Assembly: GCF_963583255.1 (NCBI RefSeq)
Contig: NC_084806.1
Location: forward strand, 29,264,935 to 29,328,934
Direction of reading: 5' to 3'
DNA: 64,000 nt
Source of the DNA: Pyrus communis
Lineage: Eukaryota > Streptophyta > Magnoliopsida > Rosales > Rosaceae
The position numbers and the translations under genes are program-made. Shown here one piece after another: positions 14,901 to 26,600 of the stretch; the stretch's first letter is position 1; every line of letters begins with the position of its first letter. The notes beneath the pieces are model-generated. The model was given only the letters and a program-made list of their open reading frames with translations. It was not told where the DNA came from and did no database searches.

Positions 14901-17900
14901 GTAATGAATTTTATGTAATAATTCAATCTTTATTGAATGTAATAAATATATGTTAGTGGGGTAGATTAAGTGGGTTAATATTAATGAGTTCATTAACTCT
15001 AGTAATGATGCATGTATCAGTAATTATTAAGAGGGGGTTTAAGCATCTATAAATTCATGTATTCGTAAAGAAAAGGGGAGAAGTTTGAATTATCATATTG
15101 ATATTTGAGTTGTAAACTTGTTTTTTATGTGCCTTTCTCTTGTTTGAGAGTTTGCATCTTTGTTCTTTCTAGTGTCTACATTGTAGGCTGGTAGTAGAAC
15201 CAAAGTTTATAGGGTTTTCAGGCCTCTCCTCGCGCTAGGAGATAGTGGAGCCTACCTATCAATCCTATTTTTCATTTTATTTCATTTCTATTTACTGCGC
15301 CCTGCATTAGTCTATGCTCAATGACTCTCTCCTAGAGCTTCATTGTATGCGGGAGAATGGGTATAATGCAACGCTATATACTCATTAGCTTAATACCCCT
15401 ATAGTTCATGCAATTTTGTACATTCTTGTAGATAGGCACCAAAGTGCTCTTTCGCCACTCATTTGGCATCTTCTTCGTTTTCAAAATCCTATTGAAAAGG
15501 TTTCGTCTCTCCCAAGACTTTCCACACTTCGATTGGTATATCATCTGGGCCCACTGCTTTTCTATGCTTCATCTTTTTCAAAGCTACAACCAGTTCTTCC
15601 TTCCTAATTTGGTAGTAAAAGGAGTAGTTTCTACACTCTTTTGAGTTACTCAATTCCCCCAAAGAAGTACTCCTTTCATGTCCTTCATTGAAAACATTAT
15701 GAAAATAACCTCTCCATTTGTCTTTGACTGCGTTCTCTTAGCAACAACCTTTCCATTCTCATCCTTTATGCACCTCACGTGGTTTAGGTCCCTTGTCTTC
15801 TTTTCCCTTGCTCTAGCTAGTTTATAGATATCCAACTCTCCTTCTATAAACTAGCTAGAGCAAGGGAAAAGAAGACAAGGGACCTAAACCAAGTGAGGTG
15901 CATCAAGGATGAGAATGGAAAAGTTCTTGCTACAGAGAACGCGGTCAAAGGTCTCAACTGAGCCTGGACAAAGACGTTTCTTTCATGGGAGAGTATTATC
16001 CAGTAATAAAATAAGGGAAATGATTTCTACACTCCCCTTTTCTCCTTCTGCACACACCTATTATTTTTGCCCCTTGATTTGCCTTTGTTTGATTTGGTCC
16101 AAAGGCCAGAAATAAGCAAGGTGTACATGGGAGAAAAATGGTGTGTGAGATTCTTTTTCCTAAAATAAAGTAAGTTGCAAATTTGCCTCTAGAATGGCCA
16201 TCAAACAAATGTTTTATTGAGATTGATTGACCCAAAGGTTATGACATCATAGATTTTAGAAGTTCATTCTTCATGTTTCAAATTTTGGACAGATACCAAT
16301 ATACTTGTCATCCTATTCAACTTCTACTTATTACATCGTCATCAATTTATTTTGGGCATTTTCTAACCCTAAAAATATCTGAAGTGATTTGAAAAGTTTG
16401 TTCAACTGGTTGTGCCCACAATCTCTAGTTAATTGTCATGGAGTTTGCATATGTTCATACCCAGAGTAATGTGTGCAACTGAATAATGCAGTGGTTTTGT
16501 CTCAAGGAACCAATATTACTTCCAGTCAGCCATTACCACAGTTCCAAACAACTGGTCAGGATGAAGGTACAGCGTGCCAAATGCAACATGACCAAAAAAT
16601 TGCACAATCACAAGAACTGCATTCATATGAAATGGAGCTAAAGCAACAAGGATCTGTTGCTGAGAATATGCAGCTAAAAAGTGATGCCCCACAGGAACTT
16701 AGTCACTTTTCATTGTCCCAGAAGCAACCCCAAGGTTATCTTCAACAAAGGCAAGCTGAACAAAAACCCCTCCAGGTACCTGAAACAACTAGCATGCCGA
16801 TTTCTGGAAAAATTCCCATCTCAAAACAGGAGCAGGACATTACACCTACTCCGCAAAGTGAATCTCAGTACTTAAAGCTTCAGAGGATGAGCAGTCAACA
16901 GGCAATGATCACTGAGCAGCCAAGCAACCCAATGAATCGTAGTAAACAAGTACCATTTGGCCTGTTACTGCCTGTCCTGTTGCCCCAGCTTGATAAAGAC
17001 AGGGCCATGCAACTTAATACTCTATTTGGTAAACTCAAGGTTGGTCCTACCCTTCTATATCAATGTGTTTGGTTTTTTGTTATATTTTCTGGTTCTGACT
17101 GTTTCTCAATTGTAGAACAATGAAATCTCAAAAGACGCTTTTGTTCGGCACATTAGAAGTGTTGTTGGGGACCAGATGCTCAAATTGGCAGTAATGAAAG
17201 TACAATCGCAGGTATGTGTATAATGAGTTTAATATTATTTGAATGAAGTTGTAATGTATCCTTTTTTGATAAACTGAAAACCAGCATGTAAAAACCTTAC
17301 AGCCAGGTCCTAAACACCAGTTACCGCCTCCGGCTTCGGTGCAGCAACAGCCTCCAAGGATGCCATCTACTAGTGCGGGTTCTACACAGTTCCTTGATCC
17401 TCGTTCATTTGCACTCCATCAGAGAGGCACCAAATCTCCGACAGACCCATTGTACATTCCATCTTCAACAGTTCAAATGCAGTCTGATTCAAGCCATTCA
17501 GTCACTGAAAACAGTGCTAAAACACTTCAGGAGGCAGAACATCAGTCAGACTCTCATGGAATGCAAGCAAGTCAAATGTCTTCTTCTAGTGTGGTAGCTG
17601 GGAATCAAGAAAGGGATCGCTCCTCAGGTCCTATGCCAATACTTAATAAGCAGCAACAACAGTTGCATTATCCACAATCATCCCTTTCCATGTATGGAAG
17701 TACTGGTGGTAATTATCACCCATATACAGGCACAGGTATCAATACATCGCCTCTCAAACAGCAACCTCATGATTCGCAACTAATGCAAATCCCACAATTT
17801 CAAAGCATGGGTTCAGCTCAGTCAGGTGGGGAAACAAAGGGAGGGAATGTTATGGGTGTGTCCAATTTGGAGAGGCAAAATTCGATGAAGGACCCTAGTA

Positions 17901-20900
17901 GAATGAAGGGTGGATCTGTTTCTCACTTTACAAATAATTCAACTTTACAACAGAATATAGCTCCTTGGAAATCATCAAATAAAGAGCCACATGCTGGTCC
18001 TTTGTCATCAATGCCTTCTTTTGTAAAACAGGAACCGACTGATCAGACTGCTGAGCAGCAGCACAAGCCCCCATTATCTAATTCACAGGAATTGCCTTCT
18101 GCTGCGCAACTTGAGCAGGGGAATGCGTCACCTGGAAATACAACAGACGAGTGTTTAGATAAACAATCTTCAAGAATGGGGCTTCAAGCATCAGTAGGCA
18201 TTGGGACTTCATCTTCTACAAGCATAGTGCCCCCGAATTCTGTTTCTTCTTCCATGACAACACAAGCTGATCCCAATGTCTCGGTACTTTCGTTCTTCTC
18301 ATATATGGTTCTCCGCTAAATATGCATTATTATGTTGTGTTGCCGACTTATTATGTTTTTTAGTGATGTGTTTTCTGTAAAACAAGAGATAATCTATTTT
18401 GTTACAGTGTCTTGTAATTCGTATCCATTTGCGCAGGTTATGTTATATTTTAATCGATAACAATATGCTTTATGGCCACATTATATTGTTTTATTGTGCC
18501 ACAACAACGAAAGCACATTTTCACTCTTTGATATACTAGGGGATTTCACTTGGAAAAGAAAATGTTCCATACTAATGGATTTGGGTCCATAACCATGGGT
18601 TCTCTCTGATGCTGGATGAGTTAGGGAATTGAAATGAGGTTGTTTTAACTTTGTTATATGATTTAGTTACCTGTTTGTAATAGAATTTTAATTACTTTCC
18701 TGTTCCTAGTAGATTTAGGATTACTTTATTAACATGTGCTTTGTAATTCTATAGACAGACTTGAATGATTGATTAAACAGATTTTTCTCCCGAGTATCTT
18801 TATCTCTGAGTCTCTAGTCCATCTTGATCTTCTTCTCAACAGTTCTGTTTCTAATCCTGTGTCTTTTTTCTGGATTCTCGTCGACCTATCTATTTCTTAA
18901 ATCTTTCTGTCTTCTAGTCTTAAAATTCCTCTAGTTCTTGTATCTTGAATCCTAGTTCTAGTTTTGTTCTGGAATCCCTGTCTATATTCTAAATTCTGGT
19001 TACTTGTTCTACATCACAAGTTCACAACCAGTCCCAGCCTTCAACTGTAACATAAAAAAATGGTTGGGTGGACTAACTTCATGTTGAATCCATTTTTGCC
19101 TCATTTTCTTTGTGCTGAAATATATGTACCTTTTAAAATCATGTGTTACTTGATATGTTGATTATCTTTTCACTTAGTTACTTATCTATTTTTGCCAGTT
19201 AGGCCATCGAATACCATCTGGAACTTCTCTTGCTGGGATTAGTAATAGAGCACCTCCCAAAAAGCCTTCTATTGGCCAAAAGAAGCCTCTTGAAGTACTT
19301 GGTTCTTCACCACCTCCGTCAAGGTATAATAAATCCATATTGTTGTGTTGTATCGTGTGGATGATTGATTTCATTGCTTCTTCAACATAACTTTCTGTTA
19401 AACCCTTGCACATTTGGATCTCTTTCAGTAAGAAGCAAAAGGTATCTGGGACCTTTTTGGATCAAAGCATTGAGCAACTGAATGATGTGACTGCTGTTAG
19501 TGGAGTTAATCTCAGGGTACAGTATCGTGTCATTTCAAATCATCTTACTGTGGAGTATAAGCTAATTAAATGAACAATTTCTATCTTTAAGTAACATGCT
19601 CAGAACCTTTTGAATTTTTGATTTAAATAGGAAGAGGAAGAGCAGCTGTTTTCTGGGCCCAAGGAGGATAGTCGAGCTTCTGAAGCATCTCGAAAGTTTG
19701 TGCAAGAAGAAGAAGAAAGACTGATTTTGCAGAAGGATCCCTTGCAGAAAAAGTTGGCAGAACTTAGTTAATAAACTATCTATCTATTTATCATTGATTT
19801 GTTGAAAGAGAGCTTGGCACACCAAAAAGTCATTCTGCACTTTTTATTATTGTATAAGGCATATGTTGCACATGGAGGAGTGCAAGATGACCTTTTTGGA
19901 GTGCCAATAACAGTTCCCATGTTAAAATTACATATTTGTTCCTTTCATGAAGGAAATTGATATCTGAAATTTATGCTGGTCTTGCAGTGATCAAATGTGG
20001 ACTGAAAAGCGTAAGCAATGATGTGGAGAGGTGCTTGTCGCTGGTGAGGTGCTAGCTGCTATGTTCTTTTCTATTGTGATAAAATTCCATGTTGTCTTAC
20101 TCTTAAGACGAATGAATTTTCAGTGTGTGGAGGAAAGAATGAGGGGACTAATTAATAATCTGATCAGACTGTCAAAGCAGGTTTGTTTTTAGTTTTTTTT
20201 CTTCTGCTGAACATGAATTCTCTTGCATCATAATAATTGCTGACTTTGAGTGAATCTCCTTCCGCAAGCGAGTTGATGCTGAGAAGCCAAGACACCACAC
20301 TATTATTACCTCTGATGTTCGGCAGCAAGTCATGAATCTCAACCAGAATGCCAGGGAAGAATTTGAAAAAAAGCAGGCCGAGGCAGAAAAGCTCCGAAAG
20401 CTTAATGAAGTGAGTGTCTAGTATGCATCTTACATTGCTATTCTTACAAGGCAACCATGGTATAAACTACTACTGTGCTAAACACACAGAATATTTTTGT
20501 ATGAGTGTAGGGGTGTTTATTTTTCTCAAGTATTTAATATGACTGCATACAGCCTGAGGTTAGCAATGGAGTTGATGGTGATAAGGACAAGGATGAAGGT
20601 CGTTCTAAATCATTCAAGGTATTGAAACCCTGCTCAGCATTTATATGTTTACCTCTACAATAAATAGAGAGATTAGTCCTGTAACTTTCTGTTTGATATA
20701 GCCAAACAAAGAGGAAGATGACAAAATGAGGACAACAGCAGCAAATGTTGCTGCCCGAGCTGCTGTTGGAGGAGATGACATGTTGTCAAAATGGCAACTT
20801 ATGGCTGAGCAAGCCCGGCAAAAACGTGAAGGTGGGATTGATGTGGCATCTGTGTCCCACCCAGGTAAAGATGTAAACCGCAAGCCTACATCAACAGCTG

Positions 20901-22217
20901 GAAGAACTATGAAGGACAATCAAGAAGCAGAGAAAAGAGGCGGTGGAACTCCTGTTGCTTCAGCTGGTAAGTTTCATTAAGCTTGAATATATGTCTGATC
21001 ATGATTTTGTAGTTTGTAGTATCCATAGTCATTACCTTGGATGCTGCTGCACCAAACAAGATTCAAAGTACCATAGAGTATGCCACCGTCGTTAGTACTG
21101 TGTTAGTGCTAATTGTACGAGTTATGTTGGCAAAGGTGATGAGATTGATGCTAGTAGAGAATGCCCGCACCTTGTGATGCAGGAGCATCCAAGGCTTTCC
21201 AAGACTGCTGCTAATAGGGCCAGCTAGCCAACTAGGGCAGGGTTCTAAGTAGTCTGGGATTTTAGTTATTTTCTTCTTTTATTATTTCACTTCTTTACTC
21301 TTTTTGTTTTATGTTTTGGTAGATGATACTTACAAGGAATGGATTTAGAAGGTATGGGTATCATTCTTGTACATGTGTTCATTAACAACCAATAGAATGA
21401 AAAAGTAGATGGGTCCATTGATTTTGGGTATTACATATCTGAAAAATGAAGGTATGAGATACCCAAGGGGGTTTCCTTATGTTTCTCATTGGTCATGTGA
21501 CATTTTAAGTACTTTGGAGGGCTAGGATTTATTAGGTGTTTTGGTAATTGAATTATTAAGACACTTTGAACATGCAGTTTTTATCAGTATATTCCAGAAA
21601 ATCATATTAAAGTTGTTTTGGGTCCCTTTGCCCTAGAACTCAAGTATATCCCTAGTTATGAAATAATCAAAATACAAAAGCATATAAAGTGCTATATACC
21701 CATTAAATTTTCAACATTATGGATCCTGTGGATAGGATGTTAAGGAAACTTGCGGCTGGTGGTGGTTTTCTTCTAACTTGAGGCCTTCTTCTGCATTCTC
21801 TTTGCTAATTAGATGTTTCTTTTCTTTAATTTTTGCTATTTTGGAAAGCTATTCACATGTAGGCATGTGTGAGCTATATAATAAGATTATCCAAGTTCAC
21901 GAATCATATTATAGTCATCTAACGGCTTTAGTGAGATGTTACTGACTTGATTATATTGTTATTTTTGGCACTGCATCTATTATGAAATCATCCTTATCCG
22001 TTGTTACTCGCATATTTATTTATTTATTTTATTTTCCCTAACAGGGACTATTAGGAAATGTGGAAGGAACCAAGTTATTGTGCCTCAAACAAAGGTGGCT
22101 CGTAGTATATCTGTTAAGGATGTGATTGCTGTCCTAGAGAGAGAACCTCAGATGTCGAGGTCTACTATGATATATCGCTTGTTCGAGAGAATTCAATCGG
22201 ACAGCACTGGTGAATAA
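11937..22217 (+). CDS. TAF4B: Transcription initiation factor TFIID subunit 4 (TAF4/TAF4b)
   Basis: TAF4 is a core TFIID subunit that pairs with TAF12 through a histone fold in RNA polymerase II pre-initiation complexes. Fourteen exons join in frame: 11937-11978, 12093-12198, 16492-17039, 17116-17211, 17285-18283, 19199-19323, 19429-19516, 19631-19766, 19988-20043, 20124-20180, 20269-20409, 20553-20618, 20702-20966 and 22045-22217 (2898 bp, 965 residues). The start [14 protein letters not shown] and the acidic motif [19 protein letters not shown] are typical of plant TAF4. An RST domain (about residues 194-262, [20 protein letters not shown] and on) spans exons 3 and 4. A long Gln/Ser-rich linker follows in exon 5. 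The TAF4 C-terminal region from about residue 600 includes KKQKVSG, the histone-fold part around [20 protein letters not shown], a charged helix, and the end [20 protein letters not shown]. Intron 2 is 4.3 kb and full of transposons, all outside predicted splice sites. Confidence 0.95.
11979..12005 (+). repeat. CT microsatellite at TAF4 intron 1 donor
   Basis: A CT-dinucleotide tract starts three bases after the exon 1 donor GT, so repeat-length changes would act directly next to the splice site. Confidence 0.8.
13319..13414. mobile_element. Small MITE in TAF4 intron 2 (Tourist-like)
   Basis: A 96-bp element with inverted ends TTGACACTCCAAAAA and TTTTTGGAGTGCCAA, flanked on both sides by TTA (13316-13318 and 13415-13417). 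A 3-bp TTA/TAA duplication fits PIF/Harbinger-type Tourist elements. A relative with the same ends lies in intron 8 of the same gene. Confidence 0.65.
13601..15838 (-). mobile_element. Truncated LINE retrotransposon, RTE type, in TAF4 intron 2
   Basis: A minus-strand non-LTR retrotransposon fragment. The 3' end, on the left, has a TTG-repeat tail (13601-13621 read on the minus strand) next to the CCACTTAGTGGG-type terminus common in plant RTE-clade LINEs. Reverse transcriptase pieces are recognisable: a [12 protein letters not shown] block (14469-14822), then a block starting [11 protein letters not shown] (13945-14409) that holds the catalytic FADD-type motif and the downstream connection domain. 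Frame breaks, a stop in the upstream block and a roughly 490-bp insertion at about 14817-15308 disrupt it. It is oriented antisense to TAF4 and is not capable of autonomous movement. Confidence 0.9.
14817..15308. mobile_element. 490-bp insertion splitting the LINE
   Basis: LINE homology stops at about 14816 and resumes at about 15309. The intervening DNA has short inverted ends (ATGCAGG at one end and its complement CCTGCAT at the other), is AT-rich and has no open reading frame. It contains a TATAAATTC motif near 15048 and could be a MITE or a solo-LTR-like piece. A target-site duplication was not established. Confidence 0.5.
15742..15935. repeat. Inverted duplication of LINE sequence (hairpin)
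   Basis: The LINE segment read on the minus strand up to about 15833 is repeated on the plus strand from about 15844. Both arms encode the same [13 protein letters not shown] peptide in opposite orientation, separated by about 11 bp. Arm length is about 90 bp. The arms differ at several positions, including a frameshift in the left arm, so they are not a recent exact copy. The plus-strand arm continues to about 15960 before LINE homology is lost. Confidence 0.85.
16015..16160. mobile_element. MITE in TAF4 intron 2, 8-bp target duplication
   Basis: A 146-bp element whose ends are imperfect inverted repeats (GGGAAATGATTTCTACAC against the complement of GTGTGTGAGATTCTTTTTCC). It is flanked by perfect 8-bp repeats TAAAATAA at 16007-16014 and 16161-16168. 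No coding capacity. The duplication length suggests hAT mobilisation. Confidence 0.75.
19814..19907. mobile_element. Small MITE in TAF4 intron 8
   Basis: A 94-bp element with ends TTGGCACACCAAAAAG and CTTTTTGGAGTGCCAA, nearly the same termini and length as the element at 13319-13414. No matching target duplication was seen, so it may be older. Confidence 0.55.
20967..22044 (+). other. Last TAF4 intron (1.08 kb), nothing recognised
   Basis: Long final intron bounded by GTAAGT and an ACAG acceptor. AT-rich. No transposon ends or open reading frames stood out. Confidence 0.5.
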
Positions 22218-23606
22218 AGCTAGAAGTTTGAAACCTTGTAGCAGAATGATAGAAAGGAAAAACAAGAGTCTTTGAACCAACCCAGTCTATCGGACTGCCG
22301 CCAGCCGTGTGCTTTCCGGGGTCATTATTTATTCTTCTGATTCATTTGGTTGTAAATGTAATTATGGTGTTGTTGGTAAGTTTGCCGAACCATAAGCTTT
22401 TATTGTTGGTATAGGCAAACGCTGGCCGATGTTGGTTTTACTATTTCTTCCCTTCATTTGTATACTACAAACCCTAACCCTGATTAGCAATTACCTGTTG
22501 GTCATGATTTATCCGAAGGGATCTCATCTGACGTGTTTTTATTCGTTACAACTTTCATACTAATCTATTAGTGCTAAAAGTCAAATTTTAGCATTTGGTT
22601 GGGCGAAAAATAATGTGATGCGCAATGACAAAATCAGAATGCTCAAGTGCTAATCAGTTAGTATTTTAATATGGCACTAATAGCACGTTTGGGCTGGGCT
22701 CAGTCATCAGTATGTCCCACGATCCAAACCGTTTTTTATTGTTTAAATCCTTCATTTATGGATTAACTTTACAAAAATTCGTCTAAACGAGAAATTGTTT
22801 GGTCAGGCTTTTTATTTATTGTCTTGAACATTTCTATCATATTTTGAACAGCACTGTGTATTTCCTCGTGTTACCCTTGGAAGCATAGATCTTCCAAATG
22901 TTGTTTGTATGTTGTGGTTGATGTTTCAATGTGACGATCATAGTTGTAAGCCGACAAACCGGTTCTAATTGAAAATTAAATATTTTTTGCGTTTGTTTCA
23001 AATCAATTCAATATTCTGACACACGTAGTATGTGACACACGTAGTATGTGATTAAAAAAAAGATCTTTCGCATAATTAATGAAAGAGTTGTTAAACTCAC
23101 ACCAAAGCATGAAACACAAACTACTGCCAGTTTCTTATCAAATAAAAATGTAAGAATAATTGAAAGAAAAGTCTCTTGCAACCTATATAAAATATGTATT
23201 ATTCACGTTCTGATTACAAAATGTTCGTTTGATAAACAACCTAAGGATTCAATTACAATATTTACATGTAAGCATGCATTGTTGTTAGTTTCACAATTTT
23301 GAGAATTTGGATTTTGACTCCTTGTTTCAACTCCAATCCAATTCTACGCACTTAAATTGCAAATTAATAAACACGTCATAAGATGAATGAAAAAAATAAA
23401 ATTAGTCATCAAATTTAAGAAAGAACAAAGATGACAATAATTGATTTTTGACTCCATTTACTGAAAGAATGAGTTGAGTTAGACCATATTTTATCCAAAT
23501 CACCAGAATTACTGGCGACTAACACTTGTACAAGGATTTGATGATTTATTGATTGATTGATTGATGAATTTGCTACTGCTAGTTTTCATAAAATTCTGTT
23601 AAATAG
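22218..23606. other. TAF4 3' flank and AT-rich intergenic DNA
   Basis: Contains the TAF4 3' untranslated region and then AT-rich DNA with no gene. A 17-bp unit containing ACACACGTAGTATGTGA is directly duplicated at about 23020-23050. Confidence 0.5.
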
Positions 23607-23611
23607 TAAAG

Positions 23612-26600
23612 TGTTGTAGGCATAATTTACAAAACAATTATGAAGGCCAGAGAGAGGTTGCGGCACATTGAGAGAAGATAGATGTGTAATTGTGAGGTGT
23701 GTTCTATTCCACCCTATTGTGCCTTTATTTATAGTAGTAGGGAAGGTTAATTCCTTACTCTAATAGGATTACAACTCTAATAGGATAATATCTAGTCTAA
23801 GAGATATGGTAGAATCCCAAAAGGATATCCTAGATATGTTAGGATTTACACAATCACATTCCTAATCTAATAGGACTGCAACACTCCCCCTTGAGTGTGT
23901 AAATACTTAAATAAATGGTGCATCAGGTCTTCAGCGTTGAAGTAAGTACAATTGATGAAGTCATCGGCACAACGAGCGAATGTGAGTCTCAAATCAACGG
24001 AAGAATGCTTCAATCTCCTAATGCTTTGTTGATGTAGATGTAGATGCAATGTGTCTTGGCATTGACTTTGTTGATGTATCATGTTTTGGTCAAGTTGAAA
24101 CACGCTGCATAGTCTTCATGGATCGTCGTTGGGACTCAACGATGGATGAATACAGCAAGTACTTTGAATATGCTCAACAAGAGCTCTCAATCATTTCTCA
24201 CGTGTGGCGTAGTGAAGTAATGTGAGTCTTGGAACGATTCGAAGGTTTCGCAACTAAGGTCATATTGTGAACCTCCAAGATATTGCAATATTCCTTAACG
24301 GTAAAGACATAACCATTCGGGGATGTGCCTTGTGCGGGTCTGATAAGTAATCAGCGTTAGCATAACAAACAAGGCAAGCATTATTCCAAGGATCAGGGGG
24401 TCGGATCCACTCGAGATGCGTTGGGATTAGCCCAAATTCGTAGTACCTTCATGGTGGCGAAAAAAATCTTTAATACTAATTCAATGGTTGCGAGTAGGCG
24501 TGGTACTGCATCTTTACCAACAAATCAACAGTGAAGGAGATGTCCTATCTAATGCAATAAACTAAGTACAACAGAGCACAAAGTTGAACTTAGATATAGA
24601 ATTTCAGATTCCTTAACCTCTTCAAGGGTCTCATTTGCATAAAGTGTATGGAATATCATAGGTATGCTCAAAGGTAACACCTTCAGGGTGTAGTTCGACT
24701 GGTAGACCAAAGTACCGTTAGAACAATGCTTCAACTTCAGGTCAAGGCATAAATGAGTTTCCCAAGATCCTTCACCTCAAATTCCGTCTTCAAGTGCAAG
24801 GTAGTTTTCTCAAGCTCTTCTAGAGTCTTAGTGAGATTCATGTTATTTGTCATAAACTATAACTCTAGCAATTCAGAATAAGACTTCATAGTTTAACACG
24901 CAAAGGCATTCATTCATATCCCTAACTGATCAAATAATCACTTAGACGGGTATATCACATCTGCTGGATTGCTTCAATCCTTAAGTGAACGCCTCAAATG
25001 AGTTAAGAAGGTGTTCCGTGGTTTGGAACTATTTGAGTCAGTCCATGTAATTCTTCAAGAACTTACATGTCAATCTCCGTATCTACATCCCCATGGAAAA
25101 ACACTAACCACATTTCATAATGCTGTAATCAATCATAGGGCATTTGAGAGAAACCTTGCGCCATAATGCGTGCATCATATCACACTATTTCATTCATCTC
25201 ATTACGTTTCCTTTCCCACTAGTAACACAACAGGGTTACCTTGGGTAGTGTAGGAACGATAGGTCCAAAACACACTTTGGTAAGGAATTTATACCTGGAT
25301 TGTGATTTCGATTGTCCAATCAGTTCTACATTGTCACTAATTAACGAAACACCATTCGATATCATTGCTTTTCATTTATGTTGGTAGCTACCATATAAGT
25401 GAAATCATCATCGATGATAATCTCATTTCAATTCCATTATCTCATCCAAACTAGTATACTAGACCAAGAACTTCAAGTCTCAGGAGTAATCCGAATTAAT
25501 CTCATGAGATGGAAATAATTTGAGACAGCGATCAAGTATAGATTCATTTTGTGTTGTGTCTTCCTCTTATAGGGAAGTGAATCCTATGAACCGAGCCATT
25601 TGTTTTGCTTCAGGCCAAGACAGATTGATTGGTTATTCGCCGGTGTATCAGACCGTCCAACAGGGGTGGCACATCCTTTGAGAATGTTGACTCGACATCC
25701 TTTAAGTACGTCTATCCTTGCAAGCATGTTTGCAGCTTGTAATGATCTCGTCACTTTAGCTAGATCAGAGGAATGCGTCTAGAGCAACATTTTGAAAGTT
25801 AGAATTCATCGCACTTGCTTATCACACTTGTGTGATATGGGGATCGAGATGAAACATAGTGGACAACATCCAAGCAATTTTGTGTCGTTTTATAGGAACG
25901 TTGATGTTCTTATCTCCCCCTAACGGCAAGAAGATTGTCTCATTGAAGTGACAATCCGCAAATAAGTGGTAAAGAGATCGCTTGCAAGGGCTCTAAGAGA
26001 GCTAGTGTGAAGGAGAATCATGATTGACAAAGATTCACAACCTTCTGTAAGGACCCATATTGGTATGTTGCGGCGGTGCAACTTGGCACATGGAATGCAC
26101 ACCCAAATGTGTAAATACAAAGTGTCAAGTTCATACCCAGTAACCAACTGTAACGTCAAATAAGTTGTGGTGGCAATGGGCCTCAAGGTGGACCAACATA
26201 GCTGCCTACAAGATTGCATTGCCCTAGGCAAAAACCGAAAGCTTGGTGTGTTCACCAAGGTTTGGGCGATCAATTAAATTGCACTTCATGATCGCACTAC
26301 GAGGTTGTTTTTGGGTGAACATGGGAAGTCGATGTTCAATTATAAACCAAAAAACAAAAAAAAAAAAGGCGCAATAAACTTTATCGAAAACCATCGATAT
26401 AAACTCTCCGGCATTATCCAATCTTCCAGACTTCATGGGATAAGTAGGGTGGTGAACCCTTAAAATCGGCCAAGAAGTTTAGCAGCAATGTGTGTGGACA
26501 AACATGTAACCAGTTTGTCGATTCATCAACCAAAACCATAAGTATTTATATGGTCCGCATTTTAGTTGGATTAGTCCACATATATTCCCTTGAATCCACT

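Noticed and set aside
16473..17123. Separate 216-residue gene inside the TAF4 region
   Set aside because: It is TAF4 exon 3 read back into intron 2 and on into intron 3; the exon boundaries 16492 and 17039 keep frame with neighbours.
25600..25782. Short plus-strand gene in the 23.6-28.7 kb region
   Set aside because: It lies inside the decayed Copia element, antisense to its polyprotein remains.
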